NCBI GenBank assembly: GCA_964642385.1
Contig: CAZXON010000005.1
Coordinates: forward strand, 1-64,000
Reading direction: 5' to 3'
Length of the DNA: 64,000 bases
DNA from: JBDHUW01 sp964642385
Lineage (GTDB): Bacteria > Patescibacteriota > Gracilibacteria > Absconditabacterales > Absconditicoccaceae
Part shown: positions 36,257 through 46,673 of the stretch, one piece after another
Numbering within the stretch: position 1 is the stretch's first letter
How the letters are laid out: every line of letters starts with the position of its first letter
Program-made: the position numbers and the translations under genes
The notes under the pieces: model-generated
Told to the model about the DNA's origin: nothing
The model's input: only the letters and a program-made list of their open reading frames with translations
Database searches by the model: none

Positions 36257-37411
36257 ATGAAAACAGCATTTGTACATGATTGGATTGTTCATCTAGGATG
36301 AGCAGAGATGGTTCTGAAGGAACTTATTAGCGAGCACACACAAAAAAACGACACAGAGATGTGTGTGTTTACATTATATAGCACGCATCAATTTCTAGAA
36401 GTGTGAGACAAGAAGATACCCATCATAACCGCACTACCAAAGAGGATCAATAATATCTTTGGATATTTTGCATCACACAAAGTAGTAGTCCTCTCGACGC
36501 TTTTTGACTATCGCAATCTTATGTTTTGGTTTCCTGGATTGTGTATTCTTCTGAGAAAAAAAATAGAAAAATGGGCTCCAGATAAAACTATAATCTCTTC
36601 ATTTGCTGCAGTGAAAAACATCGTTGAGCCGACCAAAAAAATTTCATCAAAAATTTTGAAAAATGGCAAGCAAAGGGCGAAAACCACACTCTATTTGCAC
36701 TGTCCGATGCAATATATTTGGGAAAATTATGAAGATAATATAAAAAAATTACGCTTTCCGATCAAACAATTGTATCAATTGGCAAGCAACTACCTTAGAC
36801 CGCGAGATCTACAAGAAAGACACTACGATACCGTTTTTTGTAATAGCAAATACACAGCGAAGCTCGCAAAAAAACTCTACAATATAGATGGGCAAGTGAG
36901 ATATCCAAGCATAGACAATGCATTTATCCAGACACAAGTAGTTGTTGAACCCAAAAATTATTTTGTTTTTGTGGGAAGAGTGCAACGCTATGTCAGAGAG
37001 ATCGACAAGGTAATTGAGCTTTGTAACAAACTTATGATCCCGTTGATCGTCTTGGGAGATGGACCAGATATGGAATACGCAAAGACTATTGCATGAAATA
37101 GTATCGTTTTCGTGGGACAGATAATTGACGTTGAAGAAAAAATTAACATCATAAAACAGTCGCGCGGATTGATCAATCTTGCAAAAGAAAGTTATGGTAT
37201 TGCGACAATGGAAGCACTTTCTTTGGGTGTTCCCGTGTTCGGATATAATGCGTGAGGGACGCAAGAGCTTGTAAACGAGACAAGTTGAGTACTTTGCAAC
37301 AGTAAAGATGCCAACACATTATACACAACAATGCACTTATTTTTGAACAAAAATTTTGATAGACAGCAAATTGCGAAAGAAACAAGAGAGAAACTCATAG
37401 CAAAAAAATAA
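36257..37411 (+). CDS. Family 4 glycosyltransferase
   Basis: 384 residues, retaining GT-B fold. MKTAFVHDWIVHLGGAEMVL (glycine-rich acceptor loop, UGA in GG), central NSKYTAKLAKKLY, C-terminal FVGRVQRYVREIDKVIELC, VLGDGPDMEYAKTIAG, and the E-x7-E motif ESYGIATMEALSLGVPVF. Relatives act in lipopolysaccharide or capsule assembly with nucleotide-sugar donors. It is divergent from the lipoprotein gene and has a TATACT box about 15 bp before its start. Confidence 0.9.
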
Positions 37412-37511
37412 ATATCCATATACTATTTTTTCAATTGTCAATCTTACTTTTTGCAGAAAATGTGTGTTTAGAGTATACTTGATCAAGGGATTTTAGCACT
37501 TTGCGATATAG

Positions 37512-38066
37512 ATGAAAACAAAAGAAAAAATTAAAAATCTTTTTCAAAAAAACAAGAGACACCATATCCTCCTTGGGGTATTTTGTGGGATGGTTTTGGC
37601 GATGATGAGTATGCAGTATTTTGTACCATCTGCATTTGCCAAATGAACTCCGGAAACGACAAAAACGATCAAATCTCGATGAGATGAAGGGACAAGCGCA
37701 AGCGTTATTTTTGACAATATCATCAAAGATGCAAATCAGTGAGATAAGATACAAACGACAGCGCTTAATAGAACAAATGCAAACGAGTGAGGATTTGATG
37801 ACAGATATAGAATTACTAATACGGTAGATAGTCTAAGAAATAAAATTTCACCATATCTGCAATGGTTTTTGTATGCCTCCCTTAGTGTAGCAACAATTTT
37901 AATCATAATTACTGGGCTTCAACTGGTAACAAGTTCGCAGTCAAGTTATGATACCAAAAAAGCTATCTCTAAATTGAAAAATATCGCTATTTGAGTTGGA
38001 TTGGTTACATGAGTGTATCTCCTTATGAAATTATTTTTGATTGGTCTTGTATTTGTTCTCAAATAG
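37512..38066 (+). CDS. VirB2/TrbC-like small membrane protein
   Basis: 184 residues: signal segment (ILLGVFCGMVLAMMSM), a hydrophilic middle, then two membrane helices (LQWFLYASLSVATILIIITG, KNIAIGVGLVTGVYLLMKLF) separated by a short basic loop STKKAISKLK. This two-helix pattern with a processed leader is that of conjugative pilins and TrbC/VirB2, common in CPR genomes. Five UGA codons read as Gly, some in the helices. First of a pair with the next gene. Confidence 0.72.
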
Positions 38067-38093
38067 CACTCTTTTAGTATCTCTCACAAAAGT

Positions 38094-39032
38094 ATGAAAA
38101 CAAATCTTTTAAAAAAAATCTTCCTTTCTTTTTTATGCATAGGAGTTGGTATGGCAAGTGTGTTGCCTAGTATTGTATGATGAGCGATGGCTACAAACGT
38201 ACCAAGTTATGAAAAGAATTTTAGAGACGAGCTTTTGGACAAGGGAGCAATTTACGACGGGAAAAAAGATTTTGAAATAGATAGGACTAAATCTTTGAAA
38301 GAAAATATCGAATGACTTTTTTCACCGAATAATGGTGAATCTATCATTTGGAAATACATCAAGGAAATTATGATTGGTATCACTATATTATTTATTGCAT
38401 GGGCAGGAATTGATTTTCTCACACACACGAACGATCCAGCAAAACTCAAATCCAGTAGAATGAGTATGCTGTATATATTAGTATGAGGATTTCTTATTTA
38501 TTCAGCAGTGTGGATTGTTGGTTCATTGTTTAATCTATCGGGCAATAGTGGTCCTGCAGATGTGCTTACGTACACACTTACCCAAAAATTATTTTTTACT
38601 ATTCTTTCCTTTTTGAAGGCAGGAGCGTTCTTTTTGGCTATAATTATGGCCGTGGTCTATGGGTATCAGATGATAACAGCTATGGATAAAGATGAGCTTG
38701 CGATCAAAGCAAGAAAAGGAATTATGAATATTCTGCTTGCACTTGTGGGAATCAAAGTAATTGATTTTATTTATTTTATCGCACAGGAACAAACATTTGC
38801 AACGAAAATGCAGACACTGTTATTTAATGCCGCAAAAATGTTGTGATGGGCAATGGGAGGTATTATGGTTGCTGTGTTGATATATGGTTGATTTAGATAT
38901 ATCTCTGCGCAAGGCGATGAAACCAAAGCAAAAGATGCACAAAAAATGATCACCAAAATATTTTACGCTGTGTTGATTGTATTTATGTTTTTGTTGATTA
39001 CACGACAGATTATAGAGGCGTTCACGAAATAA
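38094..39032 (+). CDS. Tandem VirB2/TrbC-like membrane protein
   Basis: 312 residues with three copies of a hydrophobic two-helix unit, e.g. ITILFIAWAGIDFLTHTNDP, LAIIMAVVYGYQMITAMDKD and VAVLIYGGFRYISAQGDETK. Each unit ends with a GG/AG.....T...D..K loop, the usual pattern of CPR TrbC/VirB2-like proteins. A signal sequence (IFLSFLCIGVGMASVLPSIV) precedes. It starts 27 bp after the previous gene, so they are an operon. No VirB4/VirD4 ATPase is in the window. Confidence 0.72.
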
Positions 39033-39159
39033 TTAATTGATTATTTGAAAATAGTAGCGACTTACAAAAATATTGATAAAATCAAGAACAGTAGATTAAT
39101 ATATAGAAATAATAGAACAAAAGACCTATACAAAAATATGTAGTAATAAACACGCACAG

Positions 39160-39292
39160 ATAGACGACGAGAGTCGTGGCCCGAACTGTCGACGGTCACC
39201 TCTACATTCACCGATAGGACGGGCCTCCCCGCCTATGGCGGGGATAGAATGTCTAGATTACACAGGTCCTCTTCATAAGAGGATTTTTTTAT
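39160..39292 (+). ncRNA. Candidate structured RNA ending in a terminator
   Basis: A GC-rich island in an AT-rich genome. From 5': ACGAC-GAGA-GTCGT (GNRA tetraloop hairpin, ~39168-39181), a long stem GCCCG/CGGGC enclosing CGGT/ACCG, a very stable CCCCGCC-TAT-GGCGGGG hairpin, and finally CCTCTT-CATA-AGAGG followed by seven Ts. The order of several stems and a factor-independent terminator is that of a small RNA or a riboswitch-type leader. It matches no ncRNA class I recognise (not SRP, RNase P, tmRNA, 6S). It sits after the VirB2-like genes and just before the promoter of the Mur ligase gene. Confidence 0.6.
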
Positions 39293-39299
39293 TAAAGAG

Positions 39300-39327
39300 T
39301 TGATAAATCAATAAAAGTTGCTATACT
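39300..39327 (+). promoter_or_regulatory. Promoter of the Mur ligase gene, predicted leaderless
   Basis: -35 TTGATA (39300-39305), 16-bp spacer, extended -10 TGCTATACT (TATACT 39322-39327). ATG at 39334 begins six bases after the -10, so the transcription start should coincide with the start codon. Confidence 0.75.
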
Positions 39328-39333
39328 GCTAGC

Positions 39334-40788
39334 ATGAAAACAAGACTTCTTCAGCGATATTATCGCATCCTGTGAGCGTTTGCGCGCCAGTATATCAAAA
39401 AAACAAAACCATATATTGTATGAGTCCACGGGAGCGTTGGAAAAACTTCTTGTAGAATGATTATCACTCAAACGTTGCAAAAACTGCTTCCAAAAACCTC
39501 TATCTATACCTCACCCAAAAATTTCAATGGAGAACTCGGGATGAGTCTAAGCATTTTTCAGATTGAAAAACACTCTCCAAGCATCATTTCGCTGATTCGT
39601 ATTTTTTTCAAGACAGGACGAATGAGTTTTTTCGCAAAAAAAGAGATGGGTCCTGATGTTCTAGTTTTGGAGTATGGAATCGATCACCCAGGTGAAATGG
39701 ACTTTCTCATAAGCATAGCGAAACCAGACTGCGCAATTCATACGCAAATCGATGCAGTACACTCTGAACAATTTGGCAATCCTGAGAACATCGCAAAAGA
39801 AGAATTTTTATTGGTACAAAACGCACGCGATATGGTCTTTTTAAATATGGATGATTCGTATGTCCAAAATATTTTGTCTACAATTTCATGCGATATTCTG
39901 ACGTATAGTGCTACTGGGAAAAGTAAAGATACAACATTGCAGATACAAGATAAACAGGTACAACCTTGAGAGTACATACTAAGAAAAGGCGATCTAGGCG
40001 AGCCATTTAGTGAACAAAAAATACCACTTGTACAACGCGGGACGCTAACGATTAACGATAAAAAAACATTTTCTCTAGGCATATCATTATTAGGAAAATA
40101 TCATCTCGCATACGCAGGTATTGGTATTTGTCTCGCCGATATTTTGACATATAAATTGGGAATAAAAACCAAGAATGTCCAATGAGAAGAAACACCGAAA
40201 TGAGTACCACCTGAGGATGAAATAATTCTTGACCTCACTCTCCAGCCGTGAAGACGAAGTGTATTCAATGGCATTTATGAGAGCGTCATAATCGATTCAA
40301 CCTACAACGCATCTCCTCGTAGCGTAAAACACATCTTGGAAGAACTAACCGAACGAAGAGATAAAATTTACCCGAGAAGAAAACTCCTTTTTGTGTTGGG
40401 TGATATGCGTGAACTTGGGTCACAAGAAGAGTACGAACATACTGCATTGGCGAAGTTTTTGCAATCATGTGACGCTCGCGTATTTCTGGTAGGAAAATCA
40501 ATGAAAAAATATGTAGTTTCTTTTTTTCAAAAATATGGAGATGGGCGTTTGTTAGGTGTTGACTGGTTTTTGACCTATGCGGATGTTGGGAAACACTTGC
40601 AAAATTTTCTTCTCCAACACAATGAAGAGAAATATATTATCGTTTTTAAAGGAAGTCAAAATACGATTTTCCTAGAAGAAGCCGTGAAATACGTATTGCA
40701 AAACCACCAAGACGCTGAACATCTGACAAGACAGGGAGATCGACGGACGACGAAGAAAAAAGCATTTTTGAAAACTACTCTTGCGTAG
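39334..40788 (+). CDS. Mur-ligase family protein, MurF-like
   Basis: 484 residues. ATP-binding P-loop VGVHGSVGKTSCR (MurF: GITGS.GKTT), central FNGELGMSLSIF and EYGIDHPGEMDFLI (ligase central domain), IDSTYNASPRSVKHILEE (MurF/MurE: DDYYANPDSM) and LFVLGDMRELG (MurF: VLGDM.ELG). MurF adds D-Ala-D-Ala to the muropeptide; that exact substrate is not proven here. The enzyme is a bit divergent (P-loop VGKTS). Six UGA codons as Gly. Transcribed from the leaderless-type promoter. Confidence 0.85.
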
Positions 40789-40826
40789 CCAAAACTATTT
40801 CGTATAATTGACAATATCGTATTTAT

Positions 40827-41261
40827 ATGTTTTTTTATAAAAAAATGAGAAAAGTATTGTTTTGGATTTTGATGATTGTCCTTTTGTGTCTCCTTATTGT
40901 TCTTGGAGTAAGTTTTTGGACAAATAGAACACCGCTGAATGTATTGAAAGACTGGGCTGGAGCAAATTCTACTTCTGTGCAGATAGAAGAAATAGAAGAA
41001 CCACAAACAGAAACAGGCGCCATAAATTCATGAGACGAGGCTACCAAAAGAGAAATTATTAGACAAAGGCTAGAAGCACAACGCAATAGAATACAAACTA
41101 CGCAATCAGGAAGTGCGAGTTCAGCTATAACAGGCGATACCGCTGCATCATCAGCTACTACAACCACTAGTTCTACGCAGACAAAACCCTCTACTCCAAC
41201 ATCAGTAGACAAAGAAAACAAAGCTGCACAGGATTTTGTGGATAGCTTGATAATAGAATAA
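40827..41261 (+). CDS. Small membrane-anchored protein
   Basis: Not recognised. 144 residues: one membrane helix near residues 12-31 (FWILMIVLLCLLIVLGVSF), then a hydrophilic Ser/Thr/Glu/Gln-rich, likely disordered domain outside (SSATTTTSSTQTKPSTPTSV). One UGA as Gly. A second ATG at codon 7 (MRKVLF) is an equally possible start. It follows the Mur ligase gene by 38 bp. Confidence 0.65.
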
Positions 41262-41336
41262 TTGTATGAGTCACAATTGGGAGCAAATGCAAATTGTAGA
41301 CTAGAATAAATTATGTAGAAACGCACGAGAATTTTT

Positions 41337-41364
41337 TTGGCAAATTATGCATCTTTTCTATACA
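41337..41364 (+). promoter_or_regulatory. Promoter of gatA
   Basis: -35 TTGGCA (41337-41342), 16-bp spacer, -10 TATACA (41359-41364); ATG 16 bases downstream, so the leader is about 10 nt. Confidence 0.6.
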
Positions 41365-41379
41365 TAAACATAACGCTAT

Positions 41380-42807
41380 ATGAACCTAACAATTAGATCA
41401 TATCTTGAAGGAATAGCTACCTGAGAGTTTACCGCTGAGCAGGTTCTAACTCATTATCTTGAAAAAGCAAAGGCGAACAATGCAAAAACAAATGCATACA
41501 TCTCTTTTGCTGATGAGTATATCCAAAATAATTTTTCCACGCTCAAAGAAAAACCTCTTGCGTGAGCGCCAATCGCCCTCAAAGATCTTATTTTGACAAA
41601 ATGAGTAAAAACAACATTCGGCTCATTCATGGGAAAAGATTTTGTAGCACCGTATAGTGCGACATGTTTTGAACGCCTTGAACAAGCCGGCGGTTGTTTG
41701 ATTGGAAAGACAAACCTAGACGAATTCGCCATGGGTTGAAGCAACGAGACATCAGCATTTAGACCAGTTATAAACCCACTGGGAAATAATCGCATCCCTG
41801 GATGATCTTCAGGATGATCTGCTGCTGCGGTTGCAGATGATACATGTATCGCCGCACTTTGAACGGACACTGGATGATCAGTAAGACTTCCTGCATTTAT
41901 GTGTGGGATTGTAGGTTTAAAACCAACATACGGAAGAGTTAGTAGATATGGCGTGCAAGCGATGGCGTCATCATTTGACCAAGTCGGCGTGATGACCAAA
42001 ACTGTCGAAGATGCTGCAACTCTCTTAGAGATCATAGCATGAAAGGACGAACGCGATGCGACAACATTAGACAGAGACATAGACAAAGCATGACGAAAAA
42101 AAGCACTAGAAAATGGGACGTTCGCAGGGAAAAAAATAGGATTTTTAAAAGAATTTTTCGATGAATGAATTGATCCTACAATAGCACAACACACCAAAGA
42201 TATTCTCGCTGAAGCAGAAAAACAATGAGCGACTATCGTTCCTTTGGACTTTCCACTCTTGAAGTATATGGTGGCTGTCTACTATGTTCTCATGCCAGCG
42301 GAAGCCAGTACAAACCTAGCAAGATTTGACTGAATTAGATTTTGACAACAAGACGACACAAGTGCATATGAAACGTTGCAAGAGTACTATGCAAACGTAA
42401 GAGACAAATGATTTGGTACGGAAGTGAAAAGAAGAATACTCCTTGGAACATACGTATTAAGTTCGTGATTTTATGATGCATACTATCGCAAAGCACAACA
42501 AGTGAGAGCCAAGATGTTGCAAGAGTTCAAAAATATATTTGCACAAGTGGACTGTATTCTCGGTCCTACATCGCCTGACCTAGCATGGAAAATCGGAGAA
42601 AAAATCAACGATCCGCTCAAAATGTATTTAGCAGACATCTACACAATACCAGCTAATATAGGTGGGTTCCCAGCGATGAGCGTTCCGACAACAAAGATAG
42701 AAAAAGACGGTGAACCATTTGCATTGGGAGTACAAATCATGGCTGACCAATGCAGAGAAGATATTCTGTTTGATGTAGGGAGAGCTATTGAAAAATTACA
42801 AAAATAA
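41380..42807 (+). CDS. gatA: Glu-tRNA(Gln)/Asp-tRNA(Asn) amidotransferase subunit A
   Basis: 475 residues. Amidase signature with Lys in LAGAPIALKDLI, Ser-rich PGGSSGGSAAAVAD (two of the four glycines are UGA) and LGTDTGGSVRLPA (catalytic Ser in the amidase triad Ser-cisSer-Lys). GVDPTIAQHTKDILAEAEKQ and the C-terminal YIPANIGGFPAMSVP match GatA. At least 16 UGA codons are Gly, far more than the two in tuf, though both encode similarly sized proteins. Partner genes gatB and gatC are not adjacent. A terminator follows. Confidence 0.95.
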
Positions 42808-42881
42808 TTTAATGCTGCCACATAGATAGCTTTTAAACTACGCATTCAGGGGAAATGCGATAAGAGTAGAAACCATATATT

Positions 42882-42905
42882 ATCCACCTTCGGTGGATTT
42901 TTTTC
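42882..42905 (+). terminator. Terminator downstream of gatA
   Basis: ATCCACC-TTCG-GTGGAT with UUCG loop, followed by six Ts. Confidence 0.9.
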
Positions 42906-43013
42906 AAAAAAACATATAAAATAATTGTAGATTTTTTCTTTTTATGTACTTATCACTTGATACTCCAAAGGAAAAGAATATAGAAAGAGTACTTTATACA
43001 TTTAGGAAACAAT

Positions 43014-43472
43014 ATGGAATTACGTGCCTATAATGGAGAACATTTTGAAAGGACAAACGCGCGATTTATCGGCTTTGGAATAGTGCTATTGGCTATTATT
43101 GCTCTTTCAATATGGCGTATGAATTTTTTTGGCGCAATAGTTATGTTTTTGGTAGCATGATGATATGTGCTTTTCTGACTTACCAAAAACAAAATTATCT
43201 CATTAATCATACGCGAAGCTGGTATCGCAATAGATACAAGAATGCGAGTTTGGAATACTCTCCAAAATTTTGCAGTAGAAGTTGACGAAAAAACGCAAAC
43301 ATGGAAGAATATCATCATTGTACAAGAGAAATGAGACATTATGATTTTTTCAATTTCTGACACTCAAGAAAAAACACAAGCATTTATAGAATTGTTGCAA
43401 AAATATATACCTATGGTAGAAATGCCCGACCTTCCAACGATAGAAAAAATTTCCAGAAAATTGAAGTTGTAG
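43014..43472 (+). CDS. Membrane protein with two N-terminal helices
   Basis: 152 residues. Two close membrane helices (ARFIGFGIVLLAIIALSIW and FGAIVMFLVAGGYVLFGL), then a cytoplasmic beta-rich domain with GIAIDTRMRVWNTLQNFAV and NIIIVQEKGDIMIFSIS. The layout resembles small PH-like membrane proteins (bPH/YdbS type), but I cannot confirm it. Four UGA codons are Gly, two in the second helix. Confidence 0.7.
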
Positions 43473-43480
43473 AGTATAAA

Positions 43481-43765
43481 TTAACTTTTCTTTCTAAAAT
43501 AATTAATTATTTTTTCTTTATATTTACTTTTCCAGTCTTCCCAAATTTTTTTTCTTTGTCGACTAGGCATCTTTTTGGGGTCAGGATTCATATCAGGATA
43601 TTTTTTCACTAGATCAATCCCCTTTTCCATATATTCATCAAAACTTTTCCTTTCCTTGAATACCTCTATTAACTCATTTTGTAACTCTTTGATGTGGGGA
43701 TAATTGTGTTCGGTTATGGTGTTGATTTTTCAGGTCGCCAAGCTTTGACTTGTTCAGTTAATCAT
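43481..43765 (-). CDS. Small basic protein overlapping the upstream gene
   Basis: 94 residues from ATG at 43763-43765: MINGTSQSLATGKINTITEH, ending KEKIINYFRKKS. Basic helical C-terminus (MPSRQRKKIWEDWKSKYKEK). It overlaps the 3' end of the preceding gene by 52 bp in another frame; that overlap may instead be a single-base indel joining the two frames. Under the fusion reading, ...YALTG would continue into this sequence. UGA used twice. No family recognised. Confidence 0.55.
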
Positions 43766-44355
43766 GTAAGTGCATAAGCTGCTATTTCAGCTAATGCCCA
43801 GACCTGTCAATCTGATAATCATGCGTCTTTATAGTGTTTTCTATATATTCAAAAATAATGTGAAAGTATTAATTCGTGTGCGACAATTCTTCTCATAAAT
43901 TGCTTGTCATCTTGTGTTATTTTATATTTTGGTTGTTCATCCTCGCCTGAAGGCTTTTCTCGTCATATTCAAACATCAAGAGAAGTTTTTGGGTTTCTTG
44001 CGTCTTCGTTATCCCAATTAGATACTCATCACTTGCTAGTAAGCATGTTCGCATTATATTCTGTGTATTTCCACGGGTAGCCAGTTTCTTTTGCAACATA
44101 CTCAAAAAAATCTTTGCCTATTTTATCTCGTGATTTTTGGTACGATTCAGCATTTTGTTCTAGGTAGTCTAGACTGGTTTCATAAATTTTATCAATTTCA
44201 TTGGCCTGACCCAACATTTTTGTATGTTCTCTATCATAATTTTCATTGACACGAAATTTTACCAAAACTTCATTTTTCAAAAAATCTATTTGTTGTTGTT
44301 TGTCAGATGGTTTGCTAGTTATGGCGTCGTTGTTTGATCAAGGTTTGTTTATCAT
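43714..44355 (-). CDS. Hypothetical protein with a HExxx(S)H motif
   Basis: 213 residues, cytoplasmic-looking. It begins MINKPGSNNDAITSKPSDKQ and contains a helical region (DKIYETSLDYLEQNAESYQK) and a C-terminal block MRRIVAHELILSHYFGIYRK followed by ALAEIAAYALTG. HELILSH with a downstream Glu is reminiscent of a zinc metallopeptidase helix (usually HExxH), but the spacing differs and the family is unknown. Transcribed from a consensus promoter (44388-44415). Confidence 0.6.
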
Positions 44356-44387
44356 TTGAAATAGAAAAAAATAATATTTGTCCTTTA

Positions 44388-44415
44388 ATTATAGCAAAAA
44401 AATATCCCTTGTCAA
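44388..44415 (-). promoter_or_regulatory. Near-consensus sigma70 promoter
   Basis: Minus strand: -35 TTGACA (44410-44415), 16-bp spacer, extended -10 TGCTATAAT (TATAAT 44388-44393). About 30 bp to the ATG. Confidence 0.8.
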
Positions 44416-44482
44416 AAAAGACATAATGATAGAAAAAATATGGGGTTTTAATCTAACTTTTAGTAAATATTTGTTTCGGATA

Positions 44483-45295
44483 TTAGCCCTTACCTTGCAT
44501 CCTTTCTAAATACTCTCTTAACACCTGCATAGGATCTGATTGTTGTCAATCTTGTAAAGGACTGCCAGTCTTGTTTTGTGGATCAAGAGTATCTCTTTGT
44601 GTCATCTGATTCTCAATACTGTTACTAGAATCATCAAGAAGACCAGTATTTGCTAGATTTTTCATCACCGATCAGCCGATTAACCCAACGATAAATCCTC
44701 ATATGTGTGCAAAATAAGCAACTCATCACTGATCACCTGTAGCAGCTGCAAGAGATCCCACGCCAGAGAGCAATTGAACACCAATCCAATATAACAAAAA
44801 TTGTTTTGCACCGACAAAAAATATTTGTCCTCAAGAAAGATTAAGCATTTTTATACGAGCTTGTGGAAACATAAGTAGATATGCTCCTAGTAGTCCAGAG
44901 ATGGCTCCCGATGCACCTAGATTTGGGATAGTCACAGATGGTCACATAATTATTTGCAAGAAATCTGCGCCGAATCCAGCCAGAAGATAAAATAAGAGAA
45001 ACTTGAAATTACCTATACGAGCTTCTACATTATCACCAAATATTTTTAAAAATATCATATTCCCGATAAGATGCATCCGTCCGCCATGCATAAACATACT
45101 TGTGAGAATCGTATACAAATTTTGACCTTGCGAAACGTGTGCAGGAATCAAAGCAAATTGATTTATAAAGCTATCCAAACCCACCTCACTGAGAGTAACT
45201 TGATACAAAAAAACAAGCACGTTTATGATCAAAAACACCCAGGTGAAGATTGGCTTATGTCATCATTTTACTTGATCATCTCAAATAGGAATCAT
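44483..45295 (-). CDS. Rhomboid-family intramembrane serine protease
   Basis: 270 residues with six membrane helices. Active-site Ser in LGASGAISGLLGAYL (GxSG), and His in YFAHIGGFIVGLIGG (HxxGxxxG); MFMHGGRMHLIGNMIFLKIF carries the family's H...N block. MIPIGDDQVKGGHKPIFTW at the N-terminus uses three UGA glycines. The last ~55 residues are a hydrophilic tail (SNSIENQMTQRDTLDP). Substrates unknown. Single gene, followed by other minus-strand genes. Confidence 0.92.
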
Positions 45296-45465
45296 CTATA
45301 CTGCGTGATAATGTAAAATAGTTCTCTACAACAATTATATTGTAAGAAATAGCCACTATATTTCCAATGGTTTGTTGGAACATATTTGAAGCTATTAGAA
45401 ACACTAAGAAGAGGGAAATATAGAATTTATTTAAAAAAATCCCTATCCGAAGACAGAGATTTTTG

Positions 45466-45537
45466 TAGGCGGGGAGGGGATCGAACCCTCGACCAGTGGC
45501 TTAAAAGGCCATTGCTCTACCACTGAGCTACCAGCCC
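45466..45537 (-). tRNA. tRNA-Lys (UUU)
   Basis: Acceptor GGGCTGG with CCCGCCT, D stem GCTC/GAGC, T arm GAGGG-TTCGATC-CCCTC, anticodon loop CTTTTAA giving UUU. There are two minor mismatches, one in the acceptor and one in the anticodon stem. Confidence 0.88.
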
Positions 45538-45540
45538 AAA

Positions 45541-45579
45541 CTCCCAAACAAGTCGGGAGACTCTAACCGAAGTTAGAGT
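45541..45579. other. Two hairpins upstream of tRNA-Lys
   Basis: CTCCC/GGGAG and ACTCTAAC-CGAA-GTTAGAGT side by side. On the minus strand the T run precedes rather than follows the second stem, so it is not a classical terminator for rpmB; it may be a processing signal for the tRNA. Confidence 0.5.
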
Positions 45580-45690
45580 GGAAAAAAAAGCTAAGGCCTT
45601 TTCCTCCATTCTAACCACGATAAATATCGATGCTTGAAATTACTCATTTCTGCATAGATTGCAAGCATGAAATTCTCGTAGTTGAGTATT

Positions 45691-45879
45691 TTATAGTTCT
45701 GATTTGTATTTTTTGTAAAAACTAGCTGCTATTTTTACTCTTATTTTTTGACCATCACCAATATCAATTATCTTTGAGATAAGATTGGGTTTAAATTGTC
45801 TGTTAGTTTGTCTCATAGAGTGAGATCTATTTCTACCAGAAACTGTTCTTTTTCCTGTAAAGTCGCATACTCTTGCCAT
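45691..45879 (-). CDS. rpmB: 50S ribosomal protein L28 (bL28)
   Basis: 62 residues. MARVCDFTGKRTVSGRNRSH and the basic FKPNLISK block are L28 signatures. Short but complete (TAG stop). Last gene of the rpsL-rplY cluster before tRNA-Lys. No UGA used. Confidence 0.93.
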   Translation of the reverse strand: MARVCDFTGKRTVSGRNRSHSMRQTNRQFKPNLISKIIDIGDGQKIRVKIAASFYKKYKSEL

Positions 45880-45921
45880 TATTATAAGGGGTTTGCAATG
45901 TAAAATAAAGTATTGTAAGAA

Positions 45922-46554
45922 TTATTCTGCTTTCTTTTCAGCATCAATTGCTGCTGCTGTTGCCGTACCTGCTGCATCCGCTGGAGCTGCGATTTCTTCT
46001 ACCTCATCTGCTTGTAACTCAGTTACAGCCACGATTGGTTGGTCTGCATCATCAATGATTTCAACCCTATCAGACACCTTAAGATCTCATACGAATACAC
46101 CGTCTTGAAGTGTAGCCATACCAGAGATATCAACTTCGATATTGTGTGGTAAATCTCTTGGAAGTGCTTCTACAGTAACGAAATCTTTTACTAACTGTAC
46201 AGATCATAATCATCCCTTTTCAACTGGTGCCTCACCTACCAAAACAATTTCTACAGACGCTCTTACCTTTTCATCCGCCTTAACAGCCAAGAAATCCACA
46301 TGGATCACTCCATCAGTCACTGGATCTGTGTCAACTGAATGAATAAGAACCAATTCAGAAGAATCGCCTTGTAAATCAACTGGTGTTGACTCACCTGCTT
46401 GTCTATATGTTTTCAGAAATGCGTTTTTTTCAAACTGAATTGACATAGGAGTTTTGATATATTTTCCGTAGATAACACCTGGAACGAAACCTGCTTTACG
46501 AAGTCAGTTCACCTTTTTTCCAAATACTGTACGGTTTGTTACTTGTAATTCCAT
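45922..46554 (-). CDS. rplY: 50S ribosomal protein L25 / CTC family (bL25)
   Basis: 210 residues, 5S-binding. MELQVTNRTVFGKKVNGLRKAGFVPGVIYGK is split here by family layout (RK.G.VPGV.YG), then IHVDFLAVKADEKVRA (HVDF..V). The C-terminal TL5/CTC beta domain has DLPHNIEVDISGM and ends with a low-complexity Ala/Glu tail (AAPADAAGTATAAAIDAEKK). UGA provides at least three glycines. It lies between rplS and rpmB. Confidence 0.9.
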
Positions 46555-46673
46555 AAGAGTAAGTATAGTGCAAATAAAGATATTGGTTTGACACCTTTGC
46601 GGTGTCTATTGCATGGTCAAGTAGAACGACCATGGTATATGCTAACGTTTATGTCACACAATGTGGTACATTT

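Noticed and set aside
39160..39292. SRP RNA or RNase P RNA
   Set aside because: No GGAAGCAGC-type SRP loop and no ACAGA/GAGGAAAGTCC blocks of RNase P.
41454..42197. A 247-codon open frame antisense to gatA
   Set aside because: Shadow frame of gatA, created because UGA-rich coding reads as TCA on the other strand. The protein has no family features.
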